38,084 bases of DNA from an uncultured Lactobacillus sp. (GCA_947641735.1 CANRQR010000011.1:1-38084), one strand, 5' to 3'; shown: positions 1 to 7,687, numbered from the stretch's first letter. The notes: generated by a model not told the origin, from the sequence alone. Made by a program: numbers and translations.

Positions 1-2
1 AT

Positions 3-224
3 CCACGCTACTCAGTAAAAATTGAAAATAATGCTAATTTTGAAATTTATACTTCGGATTACGATTTAGCGTTTCTCGGTGATAACTTGATTCTTGATAT
101 TCACGATACTACCTTACGTTTACGTAATGATTCGGGCATCTTAACTGGCGCCGTAAAAATAGCAAAGGCAAGTTTTTTAGCAGAAAGAGCTAAAGAAGGA
201 ATTATTGATCAAAAAAATTGTTAA
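3..224 (+). CDS. 3' end of an unrecognised protein (partial)
   Basis: An open frame enters from the left edge and reads 73 residues to a TAA stop at 222-224. It ends in a charged segment (AERAKEGIIDQKN) with a terminal Cys. The visible part alternates short beta-prone stretches, with no membrane segment and no motif I can assign. A good intrinsic terminator follows 12 bases after the stop, so this is the genuine end of a transcription unit. The start and most of the gene lie outside the window, and I do not assign a function. It reads toward the origin, unlike the two leftward genes that follow. Confidence 0.6.
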   Translation, partial: PRYSVKIENNANFEIYTSDYDLAFLGDNLILDIHDTTLRLRNDSGILTGAVKIAKASFLAERAKEGIIDQKNC

Positions 225-236
225 TAAATAACTTTT

Positions 237-268
237 ACTCTCAAATATAATTTTGAGAGTTTTTATTT
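237..268 (+). terminator. Intrinsic terminator of the partial gene
   Basis: A 9-bp perfect stem (ACTCTCAAA / TTTGAGAGT) with a 6-base loop is followed by TTTTATTT. It sits directly downstream of the stop at 222-224. Confidence 0.8.
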
Positions 269-509
269 ACTTTAAGTAGGTAGTAAACAAAAAAGTTCTG
301 CATTTATTTTCTAAAACACTCTCTAAAAACAAGAATCCTATCTTGCTTGATCAATTTAGACATAATAACGCCCAAAAAATTCATGGCCTAATTTTGAGTG
401 ACACTACACTATCGCATATTATTAAATAGCTTTTTCTACGTAAAGCAAATCCCTATACAGACTTTTATATATTTGATTTTTAGAGCTTACTATTTTTTAC
501 AAAGTGGGT
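269..509. other. Intergenic stretch, no gene seen
   Basis: This is AT-rich sequence between the terminator and the 3' end of the leftward amidohydrolase gene. The only structure I see is a weak CAAGA/TCTTG hairpin at 330-345, followed on the minus strand by TTTTTAG. It could be the terminator of the leftward purine operon, though it lies about 165 bases past the stop. A 61-codon open frame on the plus strand here has no ribosome-binding site and runs into the neighbouring gene, so it was not called. Confidence 0.4.
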
Positions 510-2291
510 TTATTTTTCTTCTAATTTTAAAATCGGATCAAAGTATGCCAATTTGGTGTAATCAACTGCTCCTCCATCAGTAATAGCCAAATCTGGAATT
601 GCTGTAATAGGTAAAAATGATAAATAGAAAATTGGATCAGGCAAATCACTACCAATTGCTTTAGCAGCTTCTTCTAGTTCCCTTTCTTGCTCGGCTAATT
701 TCTCCGGTTCTAAATCAGAAACAATGCCTGCTACTGGTAATGGTAAAAATGATACAACTTGACCATCAACTACAACAACTTGGCCACCTTGTTTTTCAAT
801 TAAGGCATTCACCGCTAATGCCATATCCTCATAGTTGACACCAGCTACTACAATATTGTTATCATCTGGTGAAGCAGTAGTAGCAATTGCACCTTTTTTA
901 AAGGACCATCCTGAAATAAATCCCTTAGATTGATTTTGATTAATTCCATATCTTTCAATCACAGAGACAACAGCCACATCTTTTTCAACACTAGGTTCAA
1001 TTACTCCATCTTTAATATCTAGAGTAACATCTTTTCTCTTCCTTACAAATGGTCCAATACTATTGATTGTTTCTACTTTAGCCGTACCTTCATTCACAGG
1101 AACACAATACTTAAAGTCATCAGCTTTCATAAGCGGATGTTTAACTGTCTTACTTAATTCTGCATTTCTAGTGGGAACTTGATAATTAAATTCATTTTTA
1201 TGATTTAAAGTAATAATTTCTCCTTTACTGATAACTGTTTCAACATTGAAAGTACCAGGTTGATCAATTAATAGAATGTCAGCATCTTTGCCAGGAGTAA
1301 TTGAACCAACATAATCATCAATCTTATAAGCTTCAGCCGCATTAATAGTAGCCATTTGAATTGCAGCCATTGGACTAACACCTGCATTAATTGCAATGCG
1401 AACCATATGATCAATATGCCCATATTCTAAAATTCCACGTGCATTTACATCATCGGAGCAGAAACTAGTATGACGCCTTACTCCAGATGCACCTTCAGTA
1501 ATCGCACGAATATTTTCTTTTAAGAATTTAGTAACTGCGGATTCTCGAATTACTACATGAACTCCTTTACGTGCTTTTTCTAAAAATTCTTGATGATCAT
1601 AACTCTCATGATCAACTCTTACCCCACTCATTAGGAATTCATTTAATTCTTTCCCACGAGCCATTGGTGAACAACCAAATATTGCTTGATGATTATTTCT
1701 AGCCAACGTCAAAGCATCTAGTGTAGTTGAATCTTTAGTTTGAACAGCTTCGCGAACAGTTTCCCAGACACCCCAGCATCTAGGATCTCTCTGATATTTC
1801 TCATGATCTTCACTAGTTACATCGTAAGCAATAGTAGACTTAGGAATAGTGTAAGGTGTGCGATATGGCAAGCCCCAAAATACCTTTAAAGGCGATTGAT
1901 CTACCTCTTTAAAAATATCCTTTAATCCGTCTACTCCAATAACAGAAATATATTCATCAAATCCTGTAACAATACTAGTGGTTCCATGTGGTACCACAGC
2001 TTGTGCAAAACGAGTCATACTCATCTTGCTACATTCCACATGAATATGACAATCAATTAACCCAGGAACCAAATATTTATCAGTTGCGTCAATAATTCGA
2101 GTATTTTCACCAATATAGTCTTTAATATCAGAATCAACTGCAATAATACGTTTTTTATAAATGGCTACATTAGCTGGATAATATTCTTCAGTATTTACGT
2201 TAACCAACGTCCCACCAATTATCACCATATCTGCTTTAATTTTTGCAGCCCCTTCATCAATATATTCACTTAGTAATTCTTTTGTTAGCAT
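510..2291 (-). CDS. ade: Adenine deaminase-like amidohydrolase (AdeC/Ade family)
   Basis: Metal-dependent amidohydrolase of the adenine deaminase family (adenine to hypoxanthine plus ammonia), presumably cytosolic. It shows the N-terminal metal motif H82-x-H84 in LIDCHIHVE, a Glu in GVWET (E177), H228 in DHESY, the SDD motif (D280-D281) and the C-terminal adenine-deaminase domain. At 593 residues it has family length. Where E. coli AdeC, as I recall it, has a GHCP motif with a metal-binding His, this protein has GCSP (Cys207), so its metal site or substrate may differ. Two ATG codons lie in tandem. The second (2291) is 6 bases from AGGAG, while the first (2294) overlaps the permease stop and is only 3 bases away. 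It is the second gene of an operon with the purine permease, and coupling is likely. The family is clear; the exact substrate is inferred. Confidence 0.82.
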   Translation of the reverse strand: MLTKELLSEYIDEGAAKIKADMVIIGGTLVNVNTEEYYPANVAIYKKRIIAVDSDIKDYIGENTRIIDATDKYLVPGLIDCHIHVECSKMSMTRFAQAVVPHGTTSIVTGFDEYISVIGVDGLKDIFKEVDQSPLKVFWGLPYRTPYTIPKSTIAYDVTSEDHEKYQRDPRCWGVWETVREAVQTKDSTTLDALTLARNNHQAIFGCSPMARGKELNEFLMSGVRVDHESYDHQEFLEKARKGVHVVIRESAVTKFLKENIRAITEGASGVRRHTSFCSDDVNARGILEYGHIDHMVRIAINAGVSPMAAIQMATINAAEAYKIDDYVGSITPGKDADILLIDQPGTFNVETVISKGEIITLNHKNEFNYQVPTRNAELSKTVKHPLMKADDFKYCVPVNEGTAKVETINSIGPFVRKRKDVTLDIKDGVIEPSVEKDVAVVSVIERYGINQNQSKGFISGWSFKKGAIATTASPDDNNIVVAGVNYEDMALAVNALIEKQGGQVVVVDGQVVSFLPLPVAGIVSDLEPEKLAEQERELEEAAKAIGSDLPDPIFYLSFLPITAIPDLAITDGGAVDYTKLAYFDPILKLEEK

Positions 2292-2293
2292 CA

Positions 2294-3643
2294 TTAGCTC
2301 CTAGGCAAAATATTCAAAACATATAATAAGATAATAAAAATGACCAGCATCAACCACATTAAAGGACTAACTTTCTTACGCTTGCCAGCGGCTGTCATAA
2401 ACAAAGGATAGGTCAAAAATCCAAAAGCAATACCGTAACAAACATTGTAGGTTAATGGCATCCCTAAAATCACAAGAAACGACGGTAAAGCCACTTCCAA
2501 TTTATCCCACTGAATTTCTTTTAAAGAAGAAGCCATTAAAACCCCAACTATGATTAAAGCAGGTGCAGTAACATTTGAAGTTACAACAGTTAAAAATGGC
2601 GAAAAGATCATACTTAACATGAAAAGCAATCCAGTAACAACCGCTGTTAAACCTGTCTTTCCTCCAATAGCAATCCCAGCAGAAGATTCAACATAAGCTG
2701 CTGTAGGAGTAGTCCCCATAACTGAACCACCTAACATAGAAAGTGAGTCAGCCATCAATGCACGACCAATTCTAGGCATCTTGCCATTTTTCATAATACC
2801 TGCTTGCTGAGCCAAGCCGATCAATGTACCTGCAGTATCAAAAAATGCAACCAAGAAGAAAATTAGGACAACAGCCCACATCTGTGGACTAGTCATTGCT
2901 GAAAGATTCATAATTCCTATGCCAAGGGTTGGTTTTAAACTTGGCGCAAGAGAAATAAATTGACTAGGCATTTTAATTAAGCCAGTTCCTAAGCCAAGAA
3001 GAGTCGTAGCAACTAATCCATAAAAAATTGAGCCAGGAATTTTTTTAGCCATTAAAATCCCAGTGAAAAAAAGACCAAAAATAGTTAACCAAGTTGTAGG
3101 AACAGTAAATGAACCAATTCCTACTAAAGAAGATTTATTGGCGACAACCAATCCACCTCCTTGTAAACCAACAAAAGCAATAAATAACCCAATTCCAGCT
3201 GCCATGGCATATTTCAGATCTTGAGGGATTGCATCAATGATTTTCTCACGTATCTTAAGAAATGAGATCATTGTAAACAAAACTGAAACTACAAAAACAC
3301 CTGCCATCGCTTTTTGCCATGGAATACCCATAGCTAAAACTACCGAATAAGTGAAAAAAGCATTGTCCCCTAAACCTGGCGCAATTGCAATAGGATAGTT
3401 AGCTAAAAATCCCATCAAAAAACATCCCAGAATTGCAGATAAGGCAGTTGCTGTAAATACTGCCCCCTTATCCATACCAGCTGCACCTAAAATACTTGGG
3501 TTAACAAATAAAATATATGCCATAGCCATAAACGTTGTTAAACCAGCCATGCTTTCCTGCCTAACTGTAGTCTTATTCTCTGAAAGATGAAACACTCGAT
3601 CCAGGACTCCAGTCAAACCATTTGCGTTAACTCTTTCTTCCAA
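2294..3643 (-). CDS. AzgA-type purine base permease (NCS2 superfamily)
   Basis: Proton-coupled importer of purine bases (adenine, hypoxanthine or guanine) in the cytoplasmic membrane. The 449-residue protein consists of about a dozen hydrophobic segments after a short polar N-terminus. It carries the AzgA/PbuG-type landmarks TTFMAMAYILFVNP near the start, APGLGDNAFFTY in the third segment, FFLVAFFDTAGTLIG and GTTPTAAYVESSAGI in the second half. GGAGGT lies just before the ATG. It is the first gene of the operon, with the deaminase-like gene overlapping its stop, so uptake and deamination of a purine base are probably expressed together. A good promoter lies in the divergent region upstream. 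Whether the substrate is adenine, guanine or hypoxanthine cannot be read from the sequence; the neighbour suggests adenine. Confidence 0.87.
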   Translation of the reverse strand: MEERVNANGLTGVLDRVFHLSENKTTVRQESMAGLTTFMAMAYILFVNPSILGAAGMDKGAVFTATALSAILGCFLMGFLANYPIAIAPGLGDNAFFTYSVVLAMGIPWQKAMAGVFVVSVLFTMISFLKIREKIIDAIPQDLKYAMAAGIGLFIAFVGLQGGGLVVANKSSLVGIGSFTVPTTWLTIFGLFFTGILMAKKIPGSIFYGLVATTLLGLGTGLIKMPSQFISLAPSLKPTLGIGIMNLSAMTSPQMWAVVLIFFLVAFFDTAGTLIGLAQQAGIMKNGKMPRIGRALMADSLSMLGGSVMGTTPTAAYVESSAGIAIGGKTGLTAVVTGLLFMLSMIFSPFLTVVTSNVTAPALIIVGVLMASSLKEIQWDKLEVALPSFLVILGMPLTYNVCYGIAFGFLTYPLFMTAAGKRKKVSPLMWLMLVIFIILLYVLNILPRS

Positions 3644-3690
3644 ATTTTTTACCTCCGAAACAGTAAATAAACAAACTTAACTCGATTCGA

Positions 3691-3719
3691 ATTATCACAT
3701 ACATTTTTAAGCGATGCAA
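3691..3719 (-). promoter_or_regulatory. Promoter of the permease-deaminase operon
   Basis: On the minus strand, TTGCAT (3714-3719) is followed after a 17-base spacer by GATAAT (3691-3696), which is preceded by TGT as an extended -10. It lies about 50 bases upstream of the permease start, back to back with the rightward promoter at 3743. Confidence 0.7.
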
Positions 3720-3742
3720 GTTTAATAATTCGTGTTTTAAGC

Positions 3743-3771
3743 TTGACTAAATAAAATTTAATAGATACTAT
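3743..3771 (+). promoter_or_regulatory. Promoter of the adenosine/adenine deaminase-like gene
   Basis: TTGACT (3743-3748), a 17-base spacer and TACTAT (3766-3771). The start codon is at 3820 with GGAGG at 3806-3810. The divergent layout could allow shared control with the leftward purine operon. I did not find a clear PurR box or purine riboswitch. Confidence 0.6.
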
Positions 3772-3819
3772 GTTTGTAAATCGTCAAAAAAAGAACATTT
3801 ATTTTGGAGGTTATTGTAA

Positions 3820-4839
3820 ATGTCTGTAAAGGTTAGTAAAGAATTTGTACAAGGTTTACCTAAGGCGGAGCTTCACGTTCACATTGAGGGTACTTTAGAA
3901 CCCGAATTAAAATTAAAACTTGCTCAAAGAAATCATGTTGATATTGGTCAATCTACTATTCAAGAAGTTAAGGATTCATACAAATTTACTGATTTAGCAT
4001 CATTTTTAGCAGTTTATTATCCTGCAATGAATGTCTTAGAAACAGAACAGGATTTCTACGACTTAGCAATGGACTATTTACATCGTGCTGCCAAAAATAA
4101 TGTTCGTCATGTTGAAATATTCTTCGATCCACAGGCACACACTAGTCGTAACATACCTTTTGAAACCGCAATCAATGGTTTATACAAAGCAACCGTTGAT
4201 GCACGTGCTCTTAATATTGATGCGCGCTTAATTATGTGTTTCTTACGTGATTATTCACGTGAATCTGCTCGTAAAACATTAGAAGAATCTCTAAAATATC
4301 AGGATAAATTTATTGGAATAGGACTTGATTCTGACGAACACAATAATCCACCAATGAAATTTTTTAATCAATTCACTGATGCTACTACTCATAATCTTCA
4401 CATTACAGCACATGCAGATATTGACCAAAAAAATTCTATTGAACATATCAGAGAGCTTCTTGAAGTAATCGGTACTGAAAGAATAGATCATGGAACTAAT
4501 ATTGTAGAAGATCCAGACTTAGTTGAATACGCTGCTAAAAATGAAATTGGTTTTACCGCTTGCCCTCTTTCTAATTCTTTTGTTTCTCCTGAAATGAAAG
4601 GTAAAGAAATACTTGAACTATTAAATAAAGGTGTAAAAGTCTCTATTCACTCTGATGACCCAGCTTATTTTGGTGGTTATATTTCTGATAATTACTATGC
4701 CCTTGCTAAAAACTTTGATTTAAATAAAGATCAAATCGTCCAATTAGCTAAGAACTCTTTTGAAACTTCATGGATTAGTAATGAACAGAAAGCTCTATAC
4801 CTAAAGCAAATCGATGATTATGTAAGAGTAAATGAATGA
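3820..4839 (+). CDS. Adenosine/adenine deaminase family protein with altered catalytic motif
   Basis: The 339-residue TIM-barrel metal hydrolase most resembles the adenine deaminase subgroup of the adenosine deaminase family. Landmarks are PKAELHVHIEGTLEPEL (zinc His19 and His21), VEIFFDPQAHT, a FLRDYS segment, AHAD (His198), RIDHG (His224), CPLSNSF and HSDDP (Asp279-Asp280). All four zinc ligands and the His/Asp pair are kept. The normal HAGE motif, whose Glu protonates the purine ring N1, reads HADI (198-201), so the catalytic Glu is replaced by Ile. GGAGG precedes the ATG by 9 bases. The gene is transcribed divergently from the permease-deaminase operon, which supports a purine role. It may be a deaminase with relocated acid catalysis, an enzyme for another substrate, or catalytically weak. 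Family confident, activity uncertain. Confidence 0.8.
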   Translation: MSVKVSKEFVQGLPKAELHVHIEGTLEPELKLKLAQRNHVDIGQSTIQEVKDSYKFTDLASFLAVYYPAMNVLETEQDFYDLAMDYLHRAAKNNVRHVEIFFDPQAHTSRNIPFETAINGLYKATVDARALNIDARLIMCFLRDYSRESARKTLEESLKYQDKFIGIGLDSDEHNNPPMKFFNQFTDATTHNLHITAHADIDQKNSIEHIRELLEVIGTERIDHGTNIVEDPDLVEYAAKNEIGFTACPLSNSFVSPEMKGKEILELLNKGVKVSIHSDDPAYFGGYISDNYYALAKNFDLNKDQIVQLAKNSFETSWISNEQKALYLKQIDDYVRVNE

Positions 4840-4883
4840 TAAAAATATTTTTACCATCAAACATATAAAGTCTCGACAAACAC

Positions 4884-4955
4884 AAAAAGAGAATCCTTTG
4901 ATATTAATGTCATTAAGTTACGACATCGTTTAATAACATCATGATTCTCTTTTTT
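4884..4955. terminator. Long imperfect hairpin, probable bidirectional terminator
   Basis: Perfect 12-bp arms (AAAAAGAGAATC at 4884-4895, GATTCTCTTTTT at 4943-4954) enclose 47 bases that can extend the stem imperfectly (TGTC/GACA and ATTAA/TTAAT). T-runs end both strands. It follows the rightward deaminase-like gene by 45 bases. Confidence 0.6.
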
Positions 4956-5004
4956 ACATATTGATTAAAGTACACGTGGTGCTAATTAAATCGTTTTAGT
5001 TAGC

Positions 5005-5032
5005 AAAAAAGGAGTCGCGTAACCTTGACTCC
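5005..5032 (-). terminator. Intrinsic terminator, leftward
   Basis: On the minus strand GGAGTC, a 10-base loop and GACTCC are followed by TTTTTT (5005-5010). It is the likely end of the transcript carrying the small antitoxin-like gene, 125 bases downstream of its stop. Confidence 0.6.
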
Positions 5033-5158
5033 AAAATAAAAAGTACATAAGACTTATTCCTATAAAGTTTTATTATCTACATAAATTAGAATGGGTACTC
5101 ATCCCAGTTAAATATATTTACCCCTATGCCGATTTTTAAATCAACTAGTCGAAAAACT

Positions 5159-5365
5159 TTACTCATCTAGCAGTTTCTCTAATTCAGGATAAGACATTGT
5201 TCCCTCTAATTTATTAGTTTTTAAATCATCTATTGCTTCTTCAATAGAGTTCATTGTTTTCACATTAGGAATGTCCCAATATTTTGGGAGAGCAGGATCT
5301 GCTAACGCTTTGCTAGCCTTTTGTTTTATACCAGCTGAGATTCTATTATCAACTCTTGTGTCCAC
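5159..5365 (-). CDS. Orphan RelB/DinJ-like antitoxin (putative)
   Basis: Small acidic protein of 68 residues. The N-terminus (DTRVDNRISAGIKQKA) looks like the ribbon-helix strand and first helix of RelB/DinJ antitoxins. The C-terminus (SIEEAIDDLKTNKLEG, then SYPELEKLLDE) looks like the toxin-binding tail. The middle is shorter than I would expect for the family, so it may be a shortened relic. Start choice: a GTG at 5374 directly abuts the AGAGG, whereas the GTG at 5365 sits 8 bases from it, so I chose the latter. No RelE-like toxin frame follows. After the stop the sequence is AT-rich with frequent stops until the terminator at 5005-5032. If it is real, it could neutralise a toxin encoded elsewhere. 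The family call is tentative. Confidence 0.5.
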   Translation of the reverse strand: MDTRVDNRISAGIKQKASKALADPALPKYWDIPNVKTMNSIEEAIDDLKTNKLEGTMSYPELEKLLDE

Positions 5366-5410
5366 CTTGATCACCTCTATAATAGATGACTCATAAAGAC
5401 CTTATTTAAC

Positions 5411-5434
5411 AAAAAAGACGGTCACTAAGACCGC
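5411..5434 (-). terminator. Intrinsic terminator before the antitoxin-like gene
   Basis: Five-bp stem CGGTC/GACCG with a 5-base loop, followed on the minus strand by CTTTTTT. It lies 45 bases upstream of the antitoxin-like start and would limit read-through into it. Confidence 0.55.
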
Positions 5435-5481
5435 CCACGCTCTGCATGACTAAACTCATGTTTCGCAATATCTTTATTCCT
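5411..5481 (-). ncRNA. Candidate small RNA or short leader transcript (about 70 nt)
   Basis: On the minus strand a consensus TATAAT preceded by TGG (extended -10, 5488-5493) should start transcription near 5481. About 50 bases further a CGGTC/GACCG hairpin (5419-5433) is followed by six T (5411-5416). The result is a compact promoter-terminator unit of about 70 bases. It overlaps no called gene and lies directly upstream of the antitoxin-like gene, so it could instead be that gene's attenuated leader. A tiny frame inside, ending in HAERGRS, has no visible ribosome-binding site. Size and layout recall antisense RNAs of type I toxin systems, but I see no partner toxin. Confidence 0.35.
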
Positions 5482-5487
5482 GATTTT

Positions 5488-5493
5488 ATTATA
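5488..5493 (-). promoter_or_regulatory. Extended -10 of the candidate small RNA
   Basis: Minus-strand TGG-TATAAT. No good -35 is seen (CCGACT at 16 bases matches three positions), which is acceptable for an extended -10 promoter. Confidence 0.5.
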
Positions 5494-5798
5494 CCACTGG
5501 CAATTGTAAAGTCGGTGGTTTTTATTTGCCGAAAACTCATTAGAATCAACTCGACTTCTTATCTTTTTTATTCGTTCATCAAATTATTTTATACTCTACT
5601 GCAAAGATATTGATATACACTTAATTCTTTTCTTCCCCCAGTGCTTTTTTCGAAAAAATGTTATATCATTAGAATCAATAATTTAGAAAAGGACATATTG
5701 CTATATGATGCTAATTGTATTTTAGTCTCAAGGGACTAATTTACTTTCTCTTGAGAAAAACAAATTTAAAATCTATTTTCTTAAGGAGAAAAACAAAA
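5494..5798. other. Intergenic leader region of the MutS2-like gene
   Basis: No gene is seen. The stretch carries an exact 13-base direct repeat (TCATTAGAATCAA at 5537 and 5666). Near the gene it has two mutually exclusive hairpins, TAGTC/GACTA (5723-5738) and TCTCAAG/CTTGAGA (5726-5756). Both would lie in the 5' untranslated region of the gene starting at 5799. Confidence 0.45.
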
Positions 5799-7661
5799 TT
5801 GAATAATACTGACGAAATCGAATTTTCACGTGTACGTAAACTTGTAGCCCACTATGCCGTTTCACCAGAAGCTAAGGAGAAAATTTTAGCTCAACCACTT
5901 GCAAGCAAGTTAGTCAAAGCAAATGCGTTATTAGATGAAACGGAAGAAATGATCTGGATTTTAGATCACGGTCTACATATCCCTTTTATTAATTCAGATG
6001 CTTTTATGCCAATCATAAATAAGGTGAAAAAGGGATATATCTTAAATCCCCGCGAACTAGAACAAGTTGCCGACTTTATACGGGTTACCCGCTTATTAGT
6101 ACGCTTTTTTGATAAACAAAGAAGTAACGTTCCGATTATGGCAAGCTATTGTGATAGTCTAACTATTCTCGATAAATTAGAAGAAGTAATTTATCGAGAT
6201 ATTGAACGCGGAGAGGTTTCAGATCGAGCCGATAAAGATCTGACTAAACTACGCCAAAGAAGTAGTAAATTAAATACAACTATCAAGGAAACCCTACAGA
6301 AATACTTGCAGACAAAAAAGTACCAATCAATGTTGCAAGATTTTCAGATTATTCAAAAAGATAATCACTATACTCTTCCTGTTAGGGCAAGCTTTAAGCA
6401 TACTTTTGGTGGAAATATTATTGATCAATCTAATAATGGGACAACTGTTTTCATTGAGCCAACTAAGATCCTTCACCTTACCCAAGAAAAAACTACAGTT
6501 GAAAATCAGATTTACTTAATTGAATCTCAAATTTTGGGGAATTTAACAGCTAAAGTCTATAATGAACTACCTAATTTTGAAGCCAATCTTAACGTTATTG
6601 TTGATCTAGATTGTATCTTAGCACGCGCAAAATATTCGCATGCTATTGGTGGCAAACGACCAATTTTAAATGAACAAAATGAGCTTCAATTGAATGGAAT
6701 GAAGCATCCCTTGTTAAGTAACCCCGTTCCTTTATCTCTTAAGTTAGATCCAACTAAACATGGCTTAATTATTACTGGGCCGAATGCAGGTGGAAAAACT
6801 GTCACACTCAAAACTGTTGGCTTAGCCACTGCAATGACTGAATTTGGTCTCTTCTTACCTAGTGCAGCACCGTGTTCCATTCCGCTTATGACAGAAATTT
6901 ATACTTCAATTGGTGATCATCAAGACTTAGATAACTCTCTCTCAACATTTTCTGCTGAAATGAAAAAGATGGCAGAGATTGTTCAAAAGGCCACTCCAAG
7001 CAGTCTGATTTTGTTAGACGAACTGGGTAGTGGAACGGATCCCAATGAAGGTGCAGCCCTTGCTATTGCTATTTTACAAACCCTGCAGCTAAAAGGATGC
7101 CTAATCTTAGCAACTACCCACTATAGCGCTATAAAAGATTATTCAACTAAAAATCCTGCTTTTATTACAGCAGCAATGGATTTTGACTTACAAACTCTAC
7201 ATCCCACCTATAAACTACTTTTAAATCAAGTAGGTGCTAGTCGTGCGCTCTGGATTGCAGAAAAAAGTGGTATGCCTGAAAACGTACTGTCAGAAGCTAA
7301 AGATTTCTTAAACACAGGAATCTTTCCTCTAAAACAAGCTAATCTTAAATTTAAGAATAAGCCGAAAAAAATTAAATCCCTACCTTCTTTTAAAAAAGGC
7401 GATCGAATTAAAGTACCAAAATATCACCAAGAAGTACTCTTTTATGAGAACGCCGATATAGCGAATCAAATTGTGGTTTTCGTTAATAGAACTTTTGAGA
7501 CTGTACCCTTAAAAGGAGCAAAATTAGTTCGAAAAGCTGAAGAACTTTATCCTGCAGGTTATAACCTTGATTTATTATTTGTTCAAGATTGGCAAGAATA
7601 TAAACTAAACAAGGATTTAGATCGCGGTTCTAAAAAGGCCTGGAAGAAGTTGAAAAAGTAA
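5799..7661 (+). CDS. MutS2-like ATPase lacking the Smr domain
   Basis: MutS-family DNA-structure or ribosome-interacting ATPase of the MutS2 branch. The core holds a helical clamp-like region, then Walker A GPNAGGKT (about 327-334), the DNSLSTFSAEM segment, Walker B ILLDE (404-408) with the GSGTDPNEG signature, and the TTHYS His switch. The basic C-terminus (KSLPSFKKGDRIKVPK) resembles the KOW-like linker of MutS2, but the protein stops at 620 residues. Full MutS2 is near 780 and carries a C-terminal Smr nuclease domain, which is absent here. Start: an in-frame frame opens at 5715, but only the TTG at 5799 has a ribosome-binding site (AAGGAG, 10 bases upstream), and similarity starts there. 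The gene is monocistronic, ends at a bidirectional terminator and runs head-on to replication. Probably a paralogue of a full-length MutS2 elsewhere. Confidence 0.85.
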   Translation: MNNTDEIEFSRVRKLVAHYAVSPEAKEKILAQPLASKLVKANALLDETEEMIWILDHGLHIPFINSDAFMPIINKVKKGYILNPRELEQVADFIRVTRLLVRFFDKQRSNVPIMASYCDSLTILDKLEEVIYRDIERGEVSDRADKDLTKLRQRSSKLNTTIKETLQKYLQTKKYQSMLQDFQIIQKDNHYTLPVRASFKHTFGGNIIDQSNNGTTVFIEPTKILHLTQEKTTVENQIYLIESQILGNLTAKVYNELPNFEANLNVIVDLDCILARAKYSHAIGGKRPILNEQNELQLNGMKHPLLSNPVPLSLKLDPTKHGLIITGPNAGGKTVTLKTVGLATAMTEFGLFLPSAAPCSIPLMTEIYTSIGDHQDLDNSLSTFSAEMKKMAEIVQKATPSSLILLDELGSGTDPNEGAALAIAILQTLQLKGCLILATTHYSAIKDYSTKNPAFITAAMDFDLQTLHPTYKLLLNQVGASRALWIAEKSGMPENVLSEAKDFLNTGIFPLKQANLKFKNKPKKIKSLPSFKKGDRIKVPKYHQEVLFYENADIANQIVVFVNRTFETVPLKGAKLVRKAEELYPAGYNLDLLFVQDWQEYKLNKDLDRGSKKAWKKLKK

Positions 7662-7687
7662 TAACACAACTATTTAAATAATTATAA

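Noticed and set aside
398-583. 61-codon plus-strand frame beside the amidohydrolase gene
   Set aside because: No ribosome-binding site, overlaps the 3' end of a real gene on the other strand, and the composition is that of AT-rich noncoding DNA.
3644-3819. Purine riboswitch or PurR box in the divergent purine promoter region
   Set aside because: I found neither the riboswitch P1/loop pattern nor a CCGAAC-type PurBox pair; only promoters and ribosome-binding sites can be supported.
4251-4268. TTCACGTGAA inside the deaminase-like gene, resembling parS
   Set aside because: Matches only 12 of 16 consensus positions and is coding sequence (Arg-Asp-Tyr-Ser-Arg-Glu); the flanks do not fit.
5036-5158. 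Possible toxin gene following the antitoxin-like gene
   Set aside because: All minus-strand frames close quickly and no RelE/YafQ-like motif appears, so the antitoxin is treated as an orphan.
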